DNA of 64,000 bases from positions 13,257,087 through 13,321,086 of the forward strand of contig CM053256.1 in assembly GCA_028583405.1 (NCBI GenBank), in the 5' to 3' direction. Below, one piece after another: positions 12,966-26,344 of this stretch. Positions within the stretch are counted from its first letter, which is position 1. Every line of letters begins with the position of its first letter. A program made the translations under genes and the position numbers. Source of the stretch: Pogonophryne albipinna (Eukaryota > Chordata > Actinopteri > Perciformes > Artedidraconidae). The notes beneath the pieces were generated by a model. The model searched no databases. It saw only the letters and a list, made by a program, of their open reading frames with translations, and was not told where the DNA came from.

Positions 12966-13731
12966 CCCCTTACTGTGTATCGCTCACTGATTGGACGATG
13001 CAGTGCATGCACTGATCTCATGCTTCTTGACATGAGAGCAGTTTCCCAGCGGAGTGAAGAAAATACAGGAACCTCACAGGAGTCACTCCTCAGTTTATAC
13101 TGTGTTTTGTTTCAATTAATGTATCATTTAGTTACAAATATGTGATATATCTGAACAACAAAGTGGTCAAAAATCATTTTCTTCATTTATTGGAAACATT
13201 TTCATGATCGCTTTTTTCGTTATTTAAGAATGGCGTTTATCTTTTTTGAGAATGAGTTCTTATTTTTTTAACGTATTTGGGTCTATAACAGATGATACAA
13301 ATGTTTGTGTCAGTAAATGTGTACTAACAGAGGCGCGGGTGTGTGTGGAAATAACGGGGACAGAGCTGGCTGTCAGACAATCAGCTGTGCGGCGTCATCA
13401 CAAACGGACGTCGCTTCACGTGACGCTCCGGAGGAAAGGACGTCCCATTGCTCTTAAAACTAGCATCTCTCCATGCTTCCCTGGTGGGAGGGACTAGTCG
13501 CAGGGAAACGACGCAAGTGAGGGACGCAAGGAATCCATTTAACCGAAGTGAGAAGGGCCCCCTATCGTCTATTCCTTGACCTCTGAGTGAAACGTCACGG
13601 TTAAGGGATAGTGGATAGGAGAATTCAAAAGGATTTAAGAGAAGAGACTGCGGTACTTTAGAGAATCCGACTGCACTTTCACTATCCGACGTGTTTATGA
13701 TGCGCCAGCGGACGTCATGAATGTGCGTCTG

Positions 13732-14360
13732 TAGGGCTGAACGATTAATCGATTTTAAATCGAAATCGCGATTCGAAATGATGCGATTATCAAATCGCAA
13801 AGCCTGCGATTTTCTTTAACTTTTTTTTTTTTTTTTTTTACAATTTTTTTTTTTTCTTCTTGTGTGTCAGACCACCAATCAGAAGTGCTGTGCTCCACAT
13901 GTACCAGCCATTGTTAATCAATCAGAAGTGGCCCATGATAGAAGGTGATAGACAGATTGATCCAATAACCTGCCAAGTGCTTCTGAAAGTGCCTGCCCTT
14001 TCCAAATGGCTTCCAATGGAGCTTTCCTAGATAGTTTGATGAAACAAACCATCTGAGTCAGGTTAGTAATGCTCCATCACATGTTCTACATCTAAAAGGG
14101 TGAATATTTAACTGAAGCTTGACTTTAAAGCAACCCAACGGAAGTTTCATGTAAGTTTAGTTCTTTCACTCGTAGCTCGGGCTGCGGGGGTGCTAGAGAC
14201 GAGAGTATGTTGATACGACCTTCCTAGCCGGAGTTATGGCCGCATTTTACAATAAACTTCCGTTGGGTCGCTTAAAAACAAATATCGCAATTCGAATCGC
14301 AATCGCAATATTTGTCAGAAAAATCGCAATTAGATTTTTTCCCAAAATCGTGCAGCCCTA
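13732..14360. mobile_element. Inverted-repeat element, TAGGGCTG ends
   Basis: Begins TAGGGCTGAACGATTAATCG and ends CGTGCAGCCCTA. GTCTG occurs immediately outside both ends (13727-13731, 14361-14365), but a full 8-bp duplication is not conserved. A smaller TTAA element is nested at 14130-14271. Confidence 0.7.
14130..14271. mobile_element. 142-bp TTAA-type miniature element
   Basis: Ends GCAACCCAACGGAAGTTT and AAACTTCCGTTGGGTCGC are inverted repeats with one mismatch, flanked by TTAAA on both sides (14125-14129, 14272-14276). It lies inside the 13732-14360 element and is therefore younger. Confidence 0.75.
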
Positions 14361-14670
14361 GTCTGCTGCTGTGGGGAAACTATGGAAACTAGTTTTCTAT
14401 ACAGCGGACTACAACATGGATGTTTAAAAAGAATGACGGACTACTGTAAACTCATCTAGAGACTCTGCACCGTGCTCTGATGCTGTTGTTTTATGCTTTA
14501 TGAACGTGGACAACAGAGAAACATATTCTTCATGACCAAAGTTGGAATTTAAATAAAAAGGAAAGTTAAACTTATGCTGTCACTGTTATGCCTCAGATAA
14601 AAGGGAAGAATTTTGACAAGAGTCAAAGTTAGGTTTCATTCTCCGGTACTTTACTCGAGTGAGTCAACAA

Positions 14671-15030
14671 ATGCAACACCTTTCAATAGCACATACAACT
14701 TGGCTATTAACACTGTATTTCAATCATGAAACTTCTTAATTACCACAATATCATTGATAAGATTATATAATTGACAACATATTACATATAACTGTGTCCA
14801 TACACAATACACAAGATGGCGGCAAATGCAACACCTTTCAATAGCACATACAACTTGGCTATTAACACTGTATTTCAATCATGAGACTCCGTAATTACCA
14901 CAATATCATTGATAAGATAATATAATTGACAACATAGCAGGACCCTCACAGAATTATTTAACTAAAATATAAAGACAACATATTACATATAACTTTGTGC
15001 ATACACAATACACAAGATGGCGGCAAATGC
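14671..15030. repeat. Two-copy tandem duplication
   Basis: The sequence from ATGCAACACCTTTCAATAGC (14671) recurs at 14826, 155 bp later, ending both times in ACAAGATGGCGGCAAATGC. The second unit carries about 45 extra bp. No coding frame runs through it. Confidence 0.85.
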
Positions 15031-16002
15031 GCGCTACGCAGTGTTTGTTCATGTAACCATGTAGACGTTACACATTCTCGGCAATCACACACATCAGCCC
15101 AAGCTGATTAACGTAATAATAACACACTCAATATTTCACACAACTACTTTAAAACACTCCTTACACATGTTATGTTAGGCCCAATTTGTTATGGTTTTGT
15201 ACTATCTACATACCTGATAAAAGGGAAGAATTTTCTCCAGTATGTACCCCGAAACCCCCCAGATATGTGGGCGGAGACAAGAGCAATCGATCTCCGTCTC
15301 CCAGATCAAGGCCATCTAGTCGATCACAGTTTAACAGATCACACGTCTCCAAAACAAACACAAACAAGTGCAGACAGAATACCTTCTCATCCTTTCCAAA
15401 CATCCTACAATTAAACTACATTAACAAAGGTCAAAGGTAACAGTTAAAATACTGTCAATGTTACAAAAACAATCTATTACATCACCCTCTCCCTCCGGTC
15501 CACATTAATACAAATGATCCCAATACGTATGATTGTATGAACTATGAAAATATCTTAAAATTAATACAAATGTATTTATTATAAACGTTAGTCCTTAACA
15601 TTTATCACTGTCACCATTCAAACATCTTTTAAAAGTTGAACAACCCCCACACAGCTCAGTAAACACTGTGAAATGTTGACTTTATTTAATAATTTCAGTA
15701 AAAACTAACGTTCATATTTCTCTTTTTGATTATAATACTGATGAACGTTCAAAACAAAGCACTTTGGCAACTTACCACATACGTTTTAAAATGCTTAATA
15801 AGCACCGTAACTTTCATGATATCATTTCTCGGTCATAATCGGTTGTTTCCGTGAACGGCCGAGTGTTGTGTGATGGCAAATGCTGCGGCCGCAAGGCATT
15901 GTGGGGCAGCATTTTCTCCTCTCCTTTCATCAAGGGAGGTCCAGTGGTTCCTAAGCTAAAGGAGGTTATAAAGTTTGAAACTTCCTTTCCTATCATCTAG
16001 AG

Positions 16003-17000
16003 CAGGGATGGGCAAATGGCGGCCCGCGGGCCGCATGCGGCCCCCACCTCCTCTTTTTGCGGCCCTCAGATTAATTTATAAACAACGTAATTAATAAAAA
16101 AAAAACATTTAAATTATTTTTTATTTTTTTACTTGTAGTACTGATACCGTCCACTAGACTCCTAGTTACGTCGCGAGCTGCGTAGATGATTTCAAATACC
16201 GCAAAATAATCTGTGACGCATTTGTGTATATTGTGTTTGTTTCCCGGGGAAACCCTCACAAGAAACACTGGCTGTTGTTATGCCTGCTGTGACGTTAAGT
16301 TGCCTCTTTATGCCTTTACAAGCTTAAAAGTTGTTTTTATCATCTGAATTTGGCGAAACATGTTTAATATTCTTAAAACCAAGACTTTGTTTATTTGAAA
16401 TCAGATGAAAACAAACTGTCACGGACCCTGCCGTGTTATCTATGATTACTACGCTTTTCATTCATAATTTCAGCGGGAGGGAGGGGGAGTGGTGCTGAGG
16501 AACAGCAGAGTGCGGGCTGACAGGTGTCTGTGTTGACATTCCCCTTATTGTGGAATAAGGGGAATGCAGAGACTGGCTACAAGTATTTTAGGTTCAAGTT
16601 AGACAACTAATGTCTGGGTTAGTGTTCATGACTTCATGTTTATGTCATCTAATGGTTAATCTCAATACACACACATTTTCCGTGCTTTCCAATAGTTTAA
16701 AATAGTTTTATTCCACTGTTTAATAACCTGTTCAATACAAACATGCCACTTGTAAAAATGAAATAAAATGTCTGTGAACTGATATTTGTTTAGTGAGCTT
16801 ATTAGAGGATGTTCCCATTTTTTGGGGATGTTCCCTTTGATTGTAAAATGTCAATGAAGATGTCAGACTTAGTATATTTGTTAATAATTACATACAACAC
16901 ATGGAATTTTTGTGTGTGAAATCCAAGTGAATCTGCGGCCCCCTGGTGGCCAGTACATCAATGATGTGGCCCCCACCACCATCAAAGTTGCCCATCCCTG
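16003..17000. mobile_element. hAT-type element, CAGGGATGGGCAA ends, full-length copy
   Basis: 998 bp, inverted ends CAGGGATGGGCAA and TTGCCCATCCCTG, with the 8-bp target duplication ATCTAGAG (15995-16002, 17001-17008). A shorter, inverted relative lies at 35998-36685. No transposase ORF. Confidence 0.93.
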
Positions 17001-17082
17001 ATCTAGAGAATTCGAACGGCCCTTATCATGGCTGCCACTGAGAGACTTCCGGGTCATTTCACTCCGTTAGGAAGGTTCCTAA

Positions 17083-18589
17083 CAGGGGCGGACTGGGACT
17101 ACAAATCAGCCAGGGACTCTCGACCGGCCCACTTCGGTACCGCCGGCCCACCGCGGTACCGCAACTAAAAAAATTGGACGGGGGGGGGACGGGGTGCTAG
17201 TGACTTACCGCAGAGGTAGACATTAAGGGTAAAATGCCACTGGCCCTCTGGGCCGGTGGACTTGTATTGTCACTGGCCCCACCATTGTAACCACTGGCCC
17301 GGAGCATTCGTCCAAAAAAAATCGACTAATAATGAAGAAAATGAACACATTTGTTGCAATAGTAATTTATGCACTAACTATACACTACATTACTACTTGT
17401 ACTACAACATTTGAATCATCAGTTCTTCCTCATGTTCCTCAATTGTTCATATTTGGTTTATTAAAATAATGATATTGTGGTCATTGTTAAAAAATGTCTG
17501 CTATTATGAGTATTATTATTTGTATAATGCACTTTCTGCCTTCCTGTCATTAGGAGTTAGAAATGTAATGGCTATAGATTAGATTAGATCCTTCATTATC
17601 CTAAACTGCTGGGACATTTCCCTATAGCCAATACCTTTATATTTTCTACTCTTCACTTACTTGTCAGCATAGGTCGGCATTGATGTACAGAGCCGACAGA
17701 AGACCTTGTTTATATTGGCATCATATTGAGAGGTGCAGCCAGTGACGCGTCCTAAAACCAGGAAGTAAGCTGCTGGTTCCCTCGACAAAAAGCAATGGGA
17801 TTTCTCCACAGGGTTTTGGAAAATAGCTGGAAATAAGGTCTGTGGAAAACAAACCTGTTTGATAAATGCACGTTTTGTTCAGCCGGATAATCTCCACATG
17901 TCTACCCTATTTTTTAATTTTCGAATCATAAATCTAATCGATAGATTATAAAAGGGTTTTAGGACGCGTCACTGCACCACTAGAAGCCAACTCCATCGAT
18001 CAAGCTGGCTGAAACTTTCTCTCCCTCTTCTTCTCATGCTCCCTGTCACTCTCCTTTAACTCCTCCGGTGACTTTCTTTTATTTGAAGATTGTTTTTTGC
18101 ACGGCGCTTGGCCGGTTACCGCTGCTATTAAAAACATTTTGGCGAATGGTTAGGTGGCACGATAGTCTGTAGTGAAGGAGCGCGCTCACGGGAGCCTGCT
18201 CGCGCTCACGGGAGCCTGCTCGCGCTCACGGGAGCCTGCTCGCGCTGCGCTCCGCAGCAAACAGCCGTTTGCTTTTCACCCAACAACGACAACCGACTCA
18301 CGGAACGCTATGTTGTAGCGTTAATAAACGAAACAATTTAACTAAATTGCTCGTCAAAATACCAATACCACAGGACAATTTTTTTAAAGCAATATTTTTA
18401 GTGGCCCGAGCGGGCAAGTGGAAAGTACGTTATGCTGGCCCGGGGTGTCTAAATAGTGCTTCCGGGCCAGCGGGCCATTTAATGTCGAGCCCTGCCGGTT
18501 ACCGGCCGGCCCACATCGTCCGACCGGCCCACTTCAGTACCGGCCCATCGGGATTCGTCCCGAACGTCCCGATGGCCAGTCCGCCCCTG
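17083..18589. mobile_element. hAT-type element, CAGGGGCGGACTGG ends
   Basis: 1507 bp, with inverted termini CAGGGGCGGACTGG at both ends and the exact 8-bp duplication GTTCCTAA (17075-17082, 18590-18597). It contains GGCCCGG-rich stretches and a 3 x 20-bp tandem repeat. Open frames inside (for example 18269-18775) show no transposase features. Confidence 0.93.
18181..18240. repeat. Three perfect 20-bp tandem units
   Basis: CGCGCTCACGGGAGCCTGCT is repeated exactly three times within the 17083-18589 hAT element. Confidence 0.98.
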
Positions 18590-19183
18590 GTTCCTAAGCT
18601 AAATGGACTATTCGACTTCAGCCACACTCTCTCAGCGGCGAAACTGTTGTGCGCTTACGCTGTAGGTGTGCCACGTTTGGGGGTGCGGGGGAGGCGGGGA
18701 GGGCGGCTGCTAGTGGAGCCTCGCAGATGGGGGTGCTGCAGCCCCCTCAGCACCCCCCCAGCAGCAAGGAAATGAACCCAGCTCACACTGTCCGCTCCTT
18801 GCAGCAGCGAGCCGCGCAACGTCCCGCCAACATGGCACCCAGACCCCACGCAGCATTCTCATCGGTTTGTCCTTACTGGGGTCATTTTCTGGTTGCTAAC
18901 GCCATTGTAAAACATAATCACTGATGTTCCGCTGTAACGGTGGTAGACTCATCAGAACAGAGTGGGCGAGCTGACCAATCAGAGCACAGTGGGCTCACAG
19001 GGGGGGGGGGGGGCAGGAGCTCCAACAAGCCGTGTAGGACAGAGGGTGAATACACATACTATACAGAGATTCTGTATGAGAAACCAATGTGAGTTTGGAA
19101 AATTGCACAATATAAATCTATTCTAGTAGACCTCAACAATGGAATTATTATCAGTATAAGTGGCCATGACATGGGACCTTTAA

Positions 19184-20704
19184 GAAGAAAATATGAATTC
19201 ACAGCACGGTGAGATTAACTTTTATCTACAACTCTGGTACTGTCTGACAAATATATTAAGTCCTCCTTCTAGAGAGACAGTCTAATAAATACATTTGAGT
19301 GTTTTTTTTTATTCCTGAGTTTGAATCACAACCATATGATTTCTGCCTGAGATTAAGTATGTGACTAGTTCACAGTTGAGGAGGTACACAGCAGGTTAAC
19401 GATCATCACACAAACTCATTTGACATGTCAGCTCTAGTGAAAATAGGCTTTAACATCATAACAACAAAGACCTTATTAACAGTCGTCATAAGGGATTTCA
19501 AATTATGATAAATTGCAACTAAACAAGCAAATATGTAAGCTGATTGCTTCCTAGTATTATGAATGTGTACTATATTATTAACAGGAATGAAAGCCTCAAA
19601 CGGTTCAAAGTTACAGGTAAAGAAAGGGAATGCCACCTTTTACACACACACAATTCTGTAAGAAAAAGGAGATTTATGAGTCAGTCAACAGTAAGATCTG
19701 CTGAAAGAGCTTTTGTGTGACCTTAATGACGCTTTTAAACTCAGGGCACACCCCTCTGTTGCCCATTACCTATTAAGATAGAGAAAGAGAGAGTTGGGTC
19801 CAAAAGAAGGGAAACATGAATTCAAGTCAGTCCAGTAGCAATACAGAGCAAAGTAGACTCATATAATCCAAGTTAAACCACAGATACAATCAGATACAAT
19901 TTCACATCTTTGTGGTTCAGGTTCTCTGCTGTAAGGATTGTCAAAATGCACCATCAGTTGCCCCAGCAACTCCACTGAATGGAAAAAAATACAAACAATC
20001 TGCCCAATAAATGACAAGTAAGGCGTTGAGTCATGTCTGACTATAATTAGATTCTGCAAAAGTGCTTCATAAGACTCGCAAGTCCCAGTCAGTCCTCACA
20101 TTGTGTTTTATCCACTGGAAGAGCTGTTTGTCATGCTTGTATTACTCTTAAATGCAAACAGATTCTCACAATGTTAAAATGGCAAAAAAAATCTTACATT
20201 AACAAATATGTTAAACCACTTTATTGACTTAAAGAATGTAACAGATAAGTCTCTCAGATAAAGGAAATCATATTAAATGGTTTTGATTGTTCTTTTAAAG
20301 TCATCTGTCCAAAAATGTTTTGTTGTAGGGTGTTTTATTCAAATAAATAAATTGCTGAGTCAGATTATCAGCTCCTCTTTGTGAACAAGGCTGGGTGTGC
20401 TTGGATTAAAGCAGAATCACATTGGTAATGTTAAGCCTACCTGGGACCTGCTGTTACAGAATGGGACATTGACCAGATTATATGGAGAAACCGAAGATCC
20501 CAACCCGTATACAGGTCACAGCCTCTGGTCCCCTGATAGTGGACTTGTGAAGACATTTACCATTAATTTCAAAAGTTCATAGCAATTCATCCTATCGTTG
20601 TTGAGACATTTCAGTCAAGACCAATATGTAAGACCAAAAACTGACAAGAGATACCGGATATTTGAGTAACGTGGTATTTGTAAACTTCATGTATTTAAAT
20701 GTCC
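19184..20704. other. Intergenic, no gene seen
   Basis: AT-rich sequence between the TTAA composite and the LINE relic. No exon, RNA gene or clear repeat boundary seen. Confidence 0.5.
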
Positions 20705-20854
20705 ACAGAGGCGGAGATTTGGACGAGTACAGGAACTCAAGGTATTCCGGAGAGCAATTAGAACCGCAAAGGAAAAGTAGAGTCTGACTTCAAAGGCTCT
20801 GACGCCAGAAACATGTGGGCGGGACTAAGGACAATGACTAACAAGGGTCTGTAG
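20705..20854 (+). pseudogene. CR1/L2-like LINE relic, upstream part
   Basis: Decayed frames resemble the region just before the reverse transcriptase of fish CR1/L2-type LINEs (F-R-x-A-I-x-x-A-K-x-K, then MWAGLRTMTN). Stops are present. It continues at 28177 once the inserted hAT is removed, and its last 8 bp (GTCTGTAG) are the hAT target site. Confidence 0.6.
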
Positions 20855-22549
20855 CAGTGGCGGTTCTAGAACATTTTACATGGGGTGGCAAAGGGGTGGC
20901 AAGAGGTCATGCCAGGGTGGCATGGGAGGGCGGACTGTACGTGGTATTTTACACTGTATATAACCTATTTATTGTTAATTCATGCCCTAACACAAGTGTT
21001 CTTAATGCACAAGAGAAACAAGGTGTTCAGACAAACAATCGGGTGCCCTTTGAGTCCCCCAAGCTTACTTCAATAATTTTAAATGAAAGGAAACTACAAA
21101 ATGTATTTTAAAGCAATTAATTAATGGAACAGGTTGTTTTGCATTACAAAAAATGTGTTGTCTTAGTATTAGACAGACATATTTGCATGTCACTAAGCAT
21201 TATTACATATTAATTTAATATTAAACAAATCAAAATGGCCAATTATTCCAAAAATGTTGCTGCTAATATAATCATATGCTTGTCAACTTTAACTGATCAA
21301 AAATAAATTCTGAAAAAATACTTGAATTATCTATGAAATTGCAATATTGACACACGTCCCTCAGTTTGTTTCAACCCCGTCACGCCAAACCATTTACCCT
21401 CCTATTAAAATAATGGATCAGTCCATGTGTGATCTGCATTGAGGGAATTAATCACAAAAGTGTCAGTTTCTTCTCTTACCTATATTTCAGTTTTTGTATT
21501 TTCAGATTAAGATTGACAAACTCAACATTTCAACTCTGTTATATGAATTAACAATAGTAAATAATGGTTTATTACAAAATAAACAATAGTTTTGCAAAAT
21601 ATTACAATTTTGTAATGTCCTTGATTTCCATGTGCCATATCTTAGCTAAACAAGGTATAATGGCTACTTTTTGTCAAAAACTTCAACCCGGTTAAATTTT
21701 TTCAAGTAAATTCCTAGTAATTATTTATATTTTGTGCCTGGGGTGGGAAAATGTAAGTAGTCCACTACCAGATGTTATGACCAAACATTTTGGTTTAATT
21801 TTTCAAAGATATAAAGACCCAAAAGGCACCCGATTCAGAGAATACTCTAATTCTGCATACTGTAAGTACTTAGTTATAATTAAGTACACAAATGACATGA
21901 CCCATCTCTTCAGAGAGCTAAAGGTGACCTGTGCAGCAACACATTTCAATCAATAATTGTCAATACTAAGAGCTGCTAGATTGTGCTGCTGTAATGGAAT
22001 ATGTAAGGAGAATAAGAACATACCATGTGGTCCAGCTGGAGTTTCATCTGCCTCCTGATCCCTGCCTCAGTCCCTCTTTCTGATACTTCATCTTTATTCC
22101 TCACATACATTTCTTCTTCTTCACTAATGTCTTAATCTCCTCCTCTTCCTCCTGCTCTGACCCTCCTGGTCTCTTCAGTGAACTCTCTTTTCCTTTTCCT
22201 CTTTCTGTTCGTCCTGATCTCTTCTCAGATATGTCTTTTTGTTGTTGTTGAATCACTCCTATACTCTGGCCTGCAAGAGTCTACTTGTGAAAAGCACTGG
22301 TACAAATGATTGTATAACTTTACACGTTAGGGCCATGTAGCCTAGCTAATAAGTAGCATATCATCAGAAAGTATTTATCAAGCGCACACAGGCAGCTGTG
22401 TTTAGATCCAGTTTTTACGGTAAAGGATGTATCCTGGTTTCATTGATCTGGCCTCATTGCTGTGATGTGTAGTTTACGTGGATTTAATAGTAGGCTACCG
22501 CATAGTTTAGCAAAGTGATCGATCTCCCAGCTAACGCTGTCTGCGTAGT

Positions 22550-23030
22550 TGTTATGAACTTGGTTACACAAGGATAAGGACTCAAATGCACGACCCGGGA
22601 GCCAAAGGTAAAGTATAATTAATATACTTTATTTGTACAAAAAAGGTAACAAAAGAAAATCACTCTTACGAGATGACAAAAAAGGCTTAAACAAGGTACA
22701 ACAGAAAATCGCTCACAACGTGAGGAACTAAACTTATAATAAGTTTCAGGAGCAAAGATAGGCTTGAATCAAAAAGTGCAAACGCTGAAGAGCAGAACTC
22801 TGGCATGAGGACAGGACAAAAACGAACTGACACTGAATGCTGGGAGACTGGGGACTTTAAACACTCAACAACCATACACAGGTGAACACAATCAGGGGCG
22901 GGGCTGATACTGATGAGGGAAGTGAGTCAAGGGACCTGAAATGAGGCGTGAAACAAACAAAACAGGAAGTGAGCAATAATAACACATAAATATGAAACAT
23001 GATTATTAACACTTTTGACGGTGCACAACA
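22550..23030 (-). repeat. 3' LTR of the chromovirus
   Basis: 481 bp; in element sense TGTTGTGCACC to TTCATAACA. Position-for-position match with the 5' LTR, offset 4722 bp. Confidence 0.96.
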
Positions 23031-26000
23031 GTACCCCCCCCTCTAGGGCCGACTCCTGACGGCCCAGGCCGATCATAAAAATCCTGAATCAGGGTTTTGT
23101 CCACAATGAATCTCGCAGGAACCCAGCACCTTTCCTCGAGACCATAACCCACCCAATCCACCAGGAATTGCTTGCCTCGACCCCTATTGCGGACCTCCAG
23201 CAACTTGCGGACCTTGTACGTTAGGCCACCTTCGAAGAACTGGGGTGGTGGAGGGGGCTTGGAGGCGGGAATCAGCGTGCTCTCATGAACTGGCTTAATC
23301 TTGCTGACGTGGAATGTAGGGTGTACCCCCATGGTTCTGGGAAGTCTTAGGCGCACAGATACCGGATTGATGATTTTTGACACCGGAAAAGGCCCCACAA
23401 ACCTTGGAGTCAACTTCTTGGACGCCACCTGAAGTGGTAGGTCCTTGGTGGAAAGCCACACCTTTTGACCCGGTTTGTAACTGGGAGCGGCCCTGCGGTG
23501 GATGTCTGCTACATCCTTCATCCGAGCCGAACTTCGTAGCAGAGATTGGCGAGCTCCAGCCCAAACTCGGCGACAGCGTCTAATCAAGGCGTGAGCTGAT
23601 GGTACCTTAACTTCCCCTTCGTCGGGTGAGAACAGCGGCGGTTGATAACCATTGGCACAATGGAAAGGCGAGAGACCTGTGGCCGCCGTGGGAAGAGTAT
23701 TGTGTGCAAACTCCACCCAAGTGAGGTGGTCGCTCCAGTTGGTCTGGTTCTGGAACACGAGACAGCGTAGTGTAGTCTCCAGTTCTTGATTCAGACGCTC
23801 CGATTGTCCATTTGATTGAGGGTGGTAACCTGAAGACAAGCTGACAGTAGCGCCTATGAGTCTGCAAAACTCCTTCCAGAAAGCTGAAATGAATTGTGGA
23901 CCTCTGTCGGAAACAATGTCATTTGGAAATCCGTGGATCCTGAATATTTGGTTCATCATGACCTCTGCGGTACTCTTGGCAGAGGGGATCTTGGTTAGAG
24001 GAATGAAATGAACCATCTTGGAGAACCGGTCCACCACTGTCAGAACCGTAGTTTTGCCTCTGGACGAGGGAAGACCTGTCACAAAGTCCATAGATATATG
24101 TGACCAGGGACGTTGAGGAATCGGCAGTGGTTGGAGCAAACCCATCTTGACCTGGGACGAGGTCTTATTGCAGGCACACACCGGACAAGCCGCTACGTAT
24201 TCCTGCACATCCTTCTTCATGGCTGGCCACCAGAAACGCTGCTTAATCCTGTACATAGTCCTTTTAACTCCAGGGTGGCACGAGATCACCGACGTGTGGG
24301 CCCAGTGGATGACCTTAGAGTGGAGAGACACAGGAACAAAGAGCAGGTGGTTTGGACCTTTGCTAGGTGCTGGGTTTAATGAGTTAGCCTGTTTAACGTC
24401 CAATTCTAATTGCCAGGAAAAGGCTCCGACCATACGGTTTAATGGAAGGATGGTCTTGGGCTCTACCGAAAAAGGTTCTGGATCGAAAAGGCGAGACAAA
24501 GCATCAGGCTTCTGATTCTGAGATCCGGGACGGAAAGAGAGAGTGAAGTTGAACCTACTGAAAAATAGAGTCCACCTGGCCTGCCGAGAGTTGAGGCGTT
24601 TAGCCTTTCTGATATACTCCAGGTTCTTATGGTCTGTCCAAACTAAGAACGGCTGTTCTGCCCCCTCCAACCAGTGTCTCCATTCCTCCAGAGCAGCTTT
24701 TACAGCTAACAGTTCCTTATTTCCCACATCGTAGTTCTTCTCTGCCGCCGTCAGCTTCCGCGACAGGAAGGCACATGGGTGTATCCTGTTGTCTTTCAAG
24801 GATTTTTGGGACAAAATGCCTCCAATTCCCTCATTGGAAGCATCGACCTCGACCACAAACTGGCGCTGGGGATCCGGAATGGTGAGAATCGGCGCTGTGG
24901 TGAACCTCTCCCTGAGGAGCTGGAAAGCGCAGTCAGCCTGGGGAGTCCACTTGAAGGGGACTTTGGAAGAAGTCAGAACATGCAGGGGAGCAGCTACAGA
25001 ACTGAAGTTTCTTATAAACTTTCTGTAGAAGTTTGCAAACCCTAAGAACTGCTGAACCTTCTTCCTGGAGTCTGGTGTTGGCCACTTGGAAACTGCACTG
25101 ACTTTAGCAGGTTCCATCTGCATCTGGTTTGGTGAGATTATATATCCTAGAAAGGCCACCTTTTCTACGTGAAACTCACACTTCTCTGCCTTGACATATA
25201 ATTGATTCTCGAGTAGTTTCTGCAGAACCTGACGGACATGGTGAACATGGGACTTAGAGTCTGGTGAGAAAATCAAAATGTCATCAAGGTACACAAACAC
25301 AGAAACATTCAAAAATTCCCGCAAAACCTCATTCACAAAACCCTGAAACACAGCCGGTGCATTACACAGTCCAAAAGGCATAACAAGGTACTCATAGTGA
25401 CCGCTCTGAGTATTAAATCCTGTCTTCCACTCATCCCCTTCCCTTATTCTAACCAAGTGATAAGCATTTCTTAAGTCCAGCTTGGTAAAAATCTTGGCAG
25501 TCTGAAGTAGCTCGAAAGCAGAGGACATGAGTGGCAGAGGATAGCGGTTTTTTACCGTAATGTCATTAAGAGGGCTGTAGTCTATGCAAGGTCTCAGAGA
25601 ACCGTCCTTTTTTCCCACGAAGAAAAACCCCGCTCCAGCTGGGGAAGATGAAGGACGGATAATCCCTGATTTGAGAGAAGCGGAAATGTAGTCGTCCATT
25701 GCCGCTCTCTCTGGCCTTGAGATCGAATACAGTTTTCCCTTGGGAATGGGAGCCCCCGGTAAGAGATTAATGGGGCAATCAAAAGGTCGGTGAGGAGGTA
25801 ACGACATGGCTTTTGATTTGTTAAATGCTTCCTTAAGATCATGATAACATGACGGTACCTTCTGTAGGTCAGGATAGTCTGGGTGATCAATGACGATCCT
25901 ACTAGGGTCTGTTGGTGCTTTAACAGAGCGTGAATGTTTACACCTGTTAATGCAATCCTCTCCCCACTCCTTAACCCTTCCTGAGCGCCAGTCAATGTGT

Positions 26001-26344
26001 GGGTTGTGGATTTTTAGCCACGGAAAACCCAAAATAACCGGATGCTGAGCAGATTCAAAAATGTGAAACTGCATAACTTCAGTGTGGTCATTATTTACAG
26101 TGATCTGGATAGGTTCTGTGCAGTGGGTGACTGTAAACAACAAACGTCCGTCTAAAGCACTGGCGGTAATGGGAGAAGATAGAGGGACAGTTTTTATACC
26201 AAGCTGTTTGACTATGCCCCAATCCATAAGACTTTCGTCCGCTCCTGAGTCTATTAGCACTCCTTGGGAAATGACCTGATCATTAATACAAATGTTTACC
26301 TTGGTAACTGGACGAGAAGGAAAGTCTGTGGAAAACTTGCTCAC
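23006..26344 (-). CDS. Chromovirus Pol polyprotein (1112 aa)
   Basis: Domains in order: aspartic protease (LIDSGADE, about residues 30-37), reverse transcriptase ([10 protein letters not shown], catalytic pair near 354), RNase H ([13 protein letters not shown], Asp near 501), integrase HHCC finger (to CPVC near 720-723), DDE core (MDFVTG Asp 753, SDRGPQF Asp 813, Glu 849; a 35-residue D-E spacing), and a chromodomain ([21 protein letters not shown]) before the C-terminus. All catalytic residues are present and the frame is unbroken. The first codon shown is GTG in the gag overlap, so translation probably enters from gag by a -1 frameshift. Confidence 0.95.
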   Translation of the reverse strand: MSKFSTDFPSRPVTKVNICINDQVISQGVLIDSGADESLMDWGIVKQLGIKTVPLSSPITASALDGRLLFTVTHCTEPIQITVNNDHTEVMQFHIFESAQHPVILGFPWLKIHNPHIDWRSGRVKEWGEDCINRCKHSRSVKAPTDPSRIVIDHPDYPDLQKVPSCYHDLKEAFNKSKAMSLPPHRPFDCPINLLPGAPIPKGKLYSISRPERAAMDDYISASLKSGIIRPSSSPAGAGFFFVGKKDGSLRPCIDYSPLNDITVKNRYPLPLMSSAFELLQTAKIFTKLDLRNAYHLVRIREGDEWKTGFNTQSGHYEYLVMPFGLCNAPAVFQGFVNEVLREFLNVSVFVYLDDILIFSPDSKSHVHHVRQVLQKLLENQLYVKAEKCEFHVEKVAFLGYIISPNQMQMEPAKVSAVSKWPTPDSRKKVQQFLGFANFYRKFIRNFSSVAAPLHVLTSSKVPFKWTPQADCAFQLLRERFTTAPILTIPDPQRQFVVEVDASNEGIGGILSQKSLKDNRIHPCAFLSRKLTAAEKNYDVGNKELLAVKAALEEWRHWLEGAEQPFLVWTDHKNLEYIRKAKRLNSRQARWTLFFSRFNFTLSFRPGSQNQKPDALSRLFDPEPFSVEPKTILPLNRMVGAFSWQLELDVKQANSLNPAPSKGPNHLLFVPVSLHSKVIHWAHTSVISCHPGVKRTMYRIKQRFWWPAMKKDVQEYVAACPVCACNKTSSQVKMGLLQPLPIPQRPWSHISMDFVTGLPSSRGKTTVLTVVDRFSKMVHFIPLTKIPSAKSTAEVMMNQIFRIHGFPNDIVSDRGPQFISAFWKEFCRLIGATVSLSSGYHPQSNGQSERLNQELETTLRCLVFQNQTNWSDHLTWVEFAHNTLPTAATGLSPFHCANGYQPPLFSPDEGEVKVPSAHALIRRCRRVWAGARQSLLRSSARMKDVADIHRRAAPSYKPGQKVWLSTKDLPLQVASKKLTPRFVGPFPVSKIINPVSVRLRLPRTMGVHPTFHVSKIKPVHESTLIPASKPPPPPQFFEGGLTYKVRKLLEVRNRGRGKQFLVDWVGYGLEERCWVPARFIVDKTLIQDFYDRPGPSGVGPRGGGTVVHRQKC
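23033..23044 (-). promoter_or_regulatory. Polypurine tract
   Basis: AGAGGGGGGG in element sense directly upstream of the 3' LTR, the expected plus-strand primer. Confidence 0.85.

Larger units (their letters stand above)
10973..19179. mobile_element. TTAA-flanked composite element with nested insertions
   Basis: The ends carry the inverted repeat AGGTCCCATGTCATG, flanked by TTAA at 10969-10972 and 19180-19183. TTAA duplications are typical of piggyBac and Kolobok transposons. Complete smaller elements lie inside at 11494-12965, 13732-14360, 16003-17000 and 17083-18589; subtracting them leaves about 3.6 kb. No transposase ORF is visible, so it is non-autonomous. It is possible that two related copies, not one, supply the outer ends. 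Confidence 0.6.

Noticed and set aside
16071..16268. 65-aa frame repeated at 36420-36617
   Set aside because: The two copies are the shared part of two hAT elements on opposite strands, with no transposase motifs. It is not a conserved small gene.
18269..18775. 168-aa frame with repeated GP/PAH motifs
   Set aside because: It runs through the end of a hAT element and into its flank, with composition explained by GGCCCG-rich repeats.
22687..22875. 62-aa frame repeated at 27409-27597
   Set aside because: It occurs twice because it lies in the two LTRs; it has no coding evidence.
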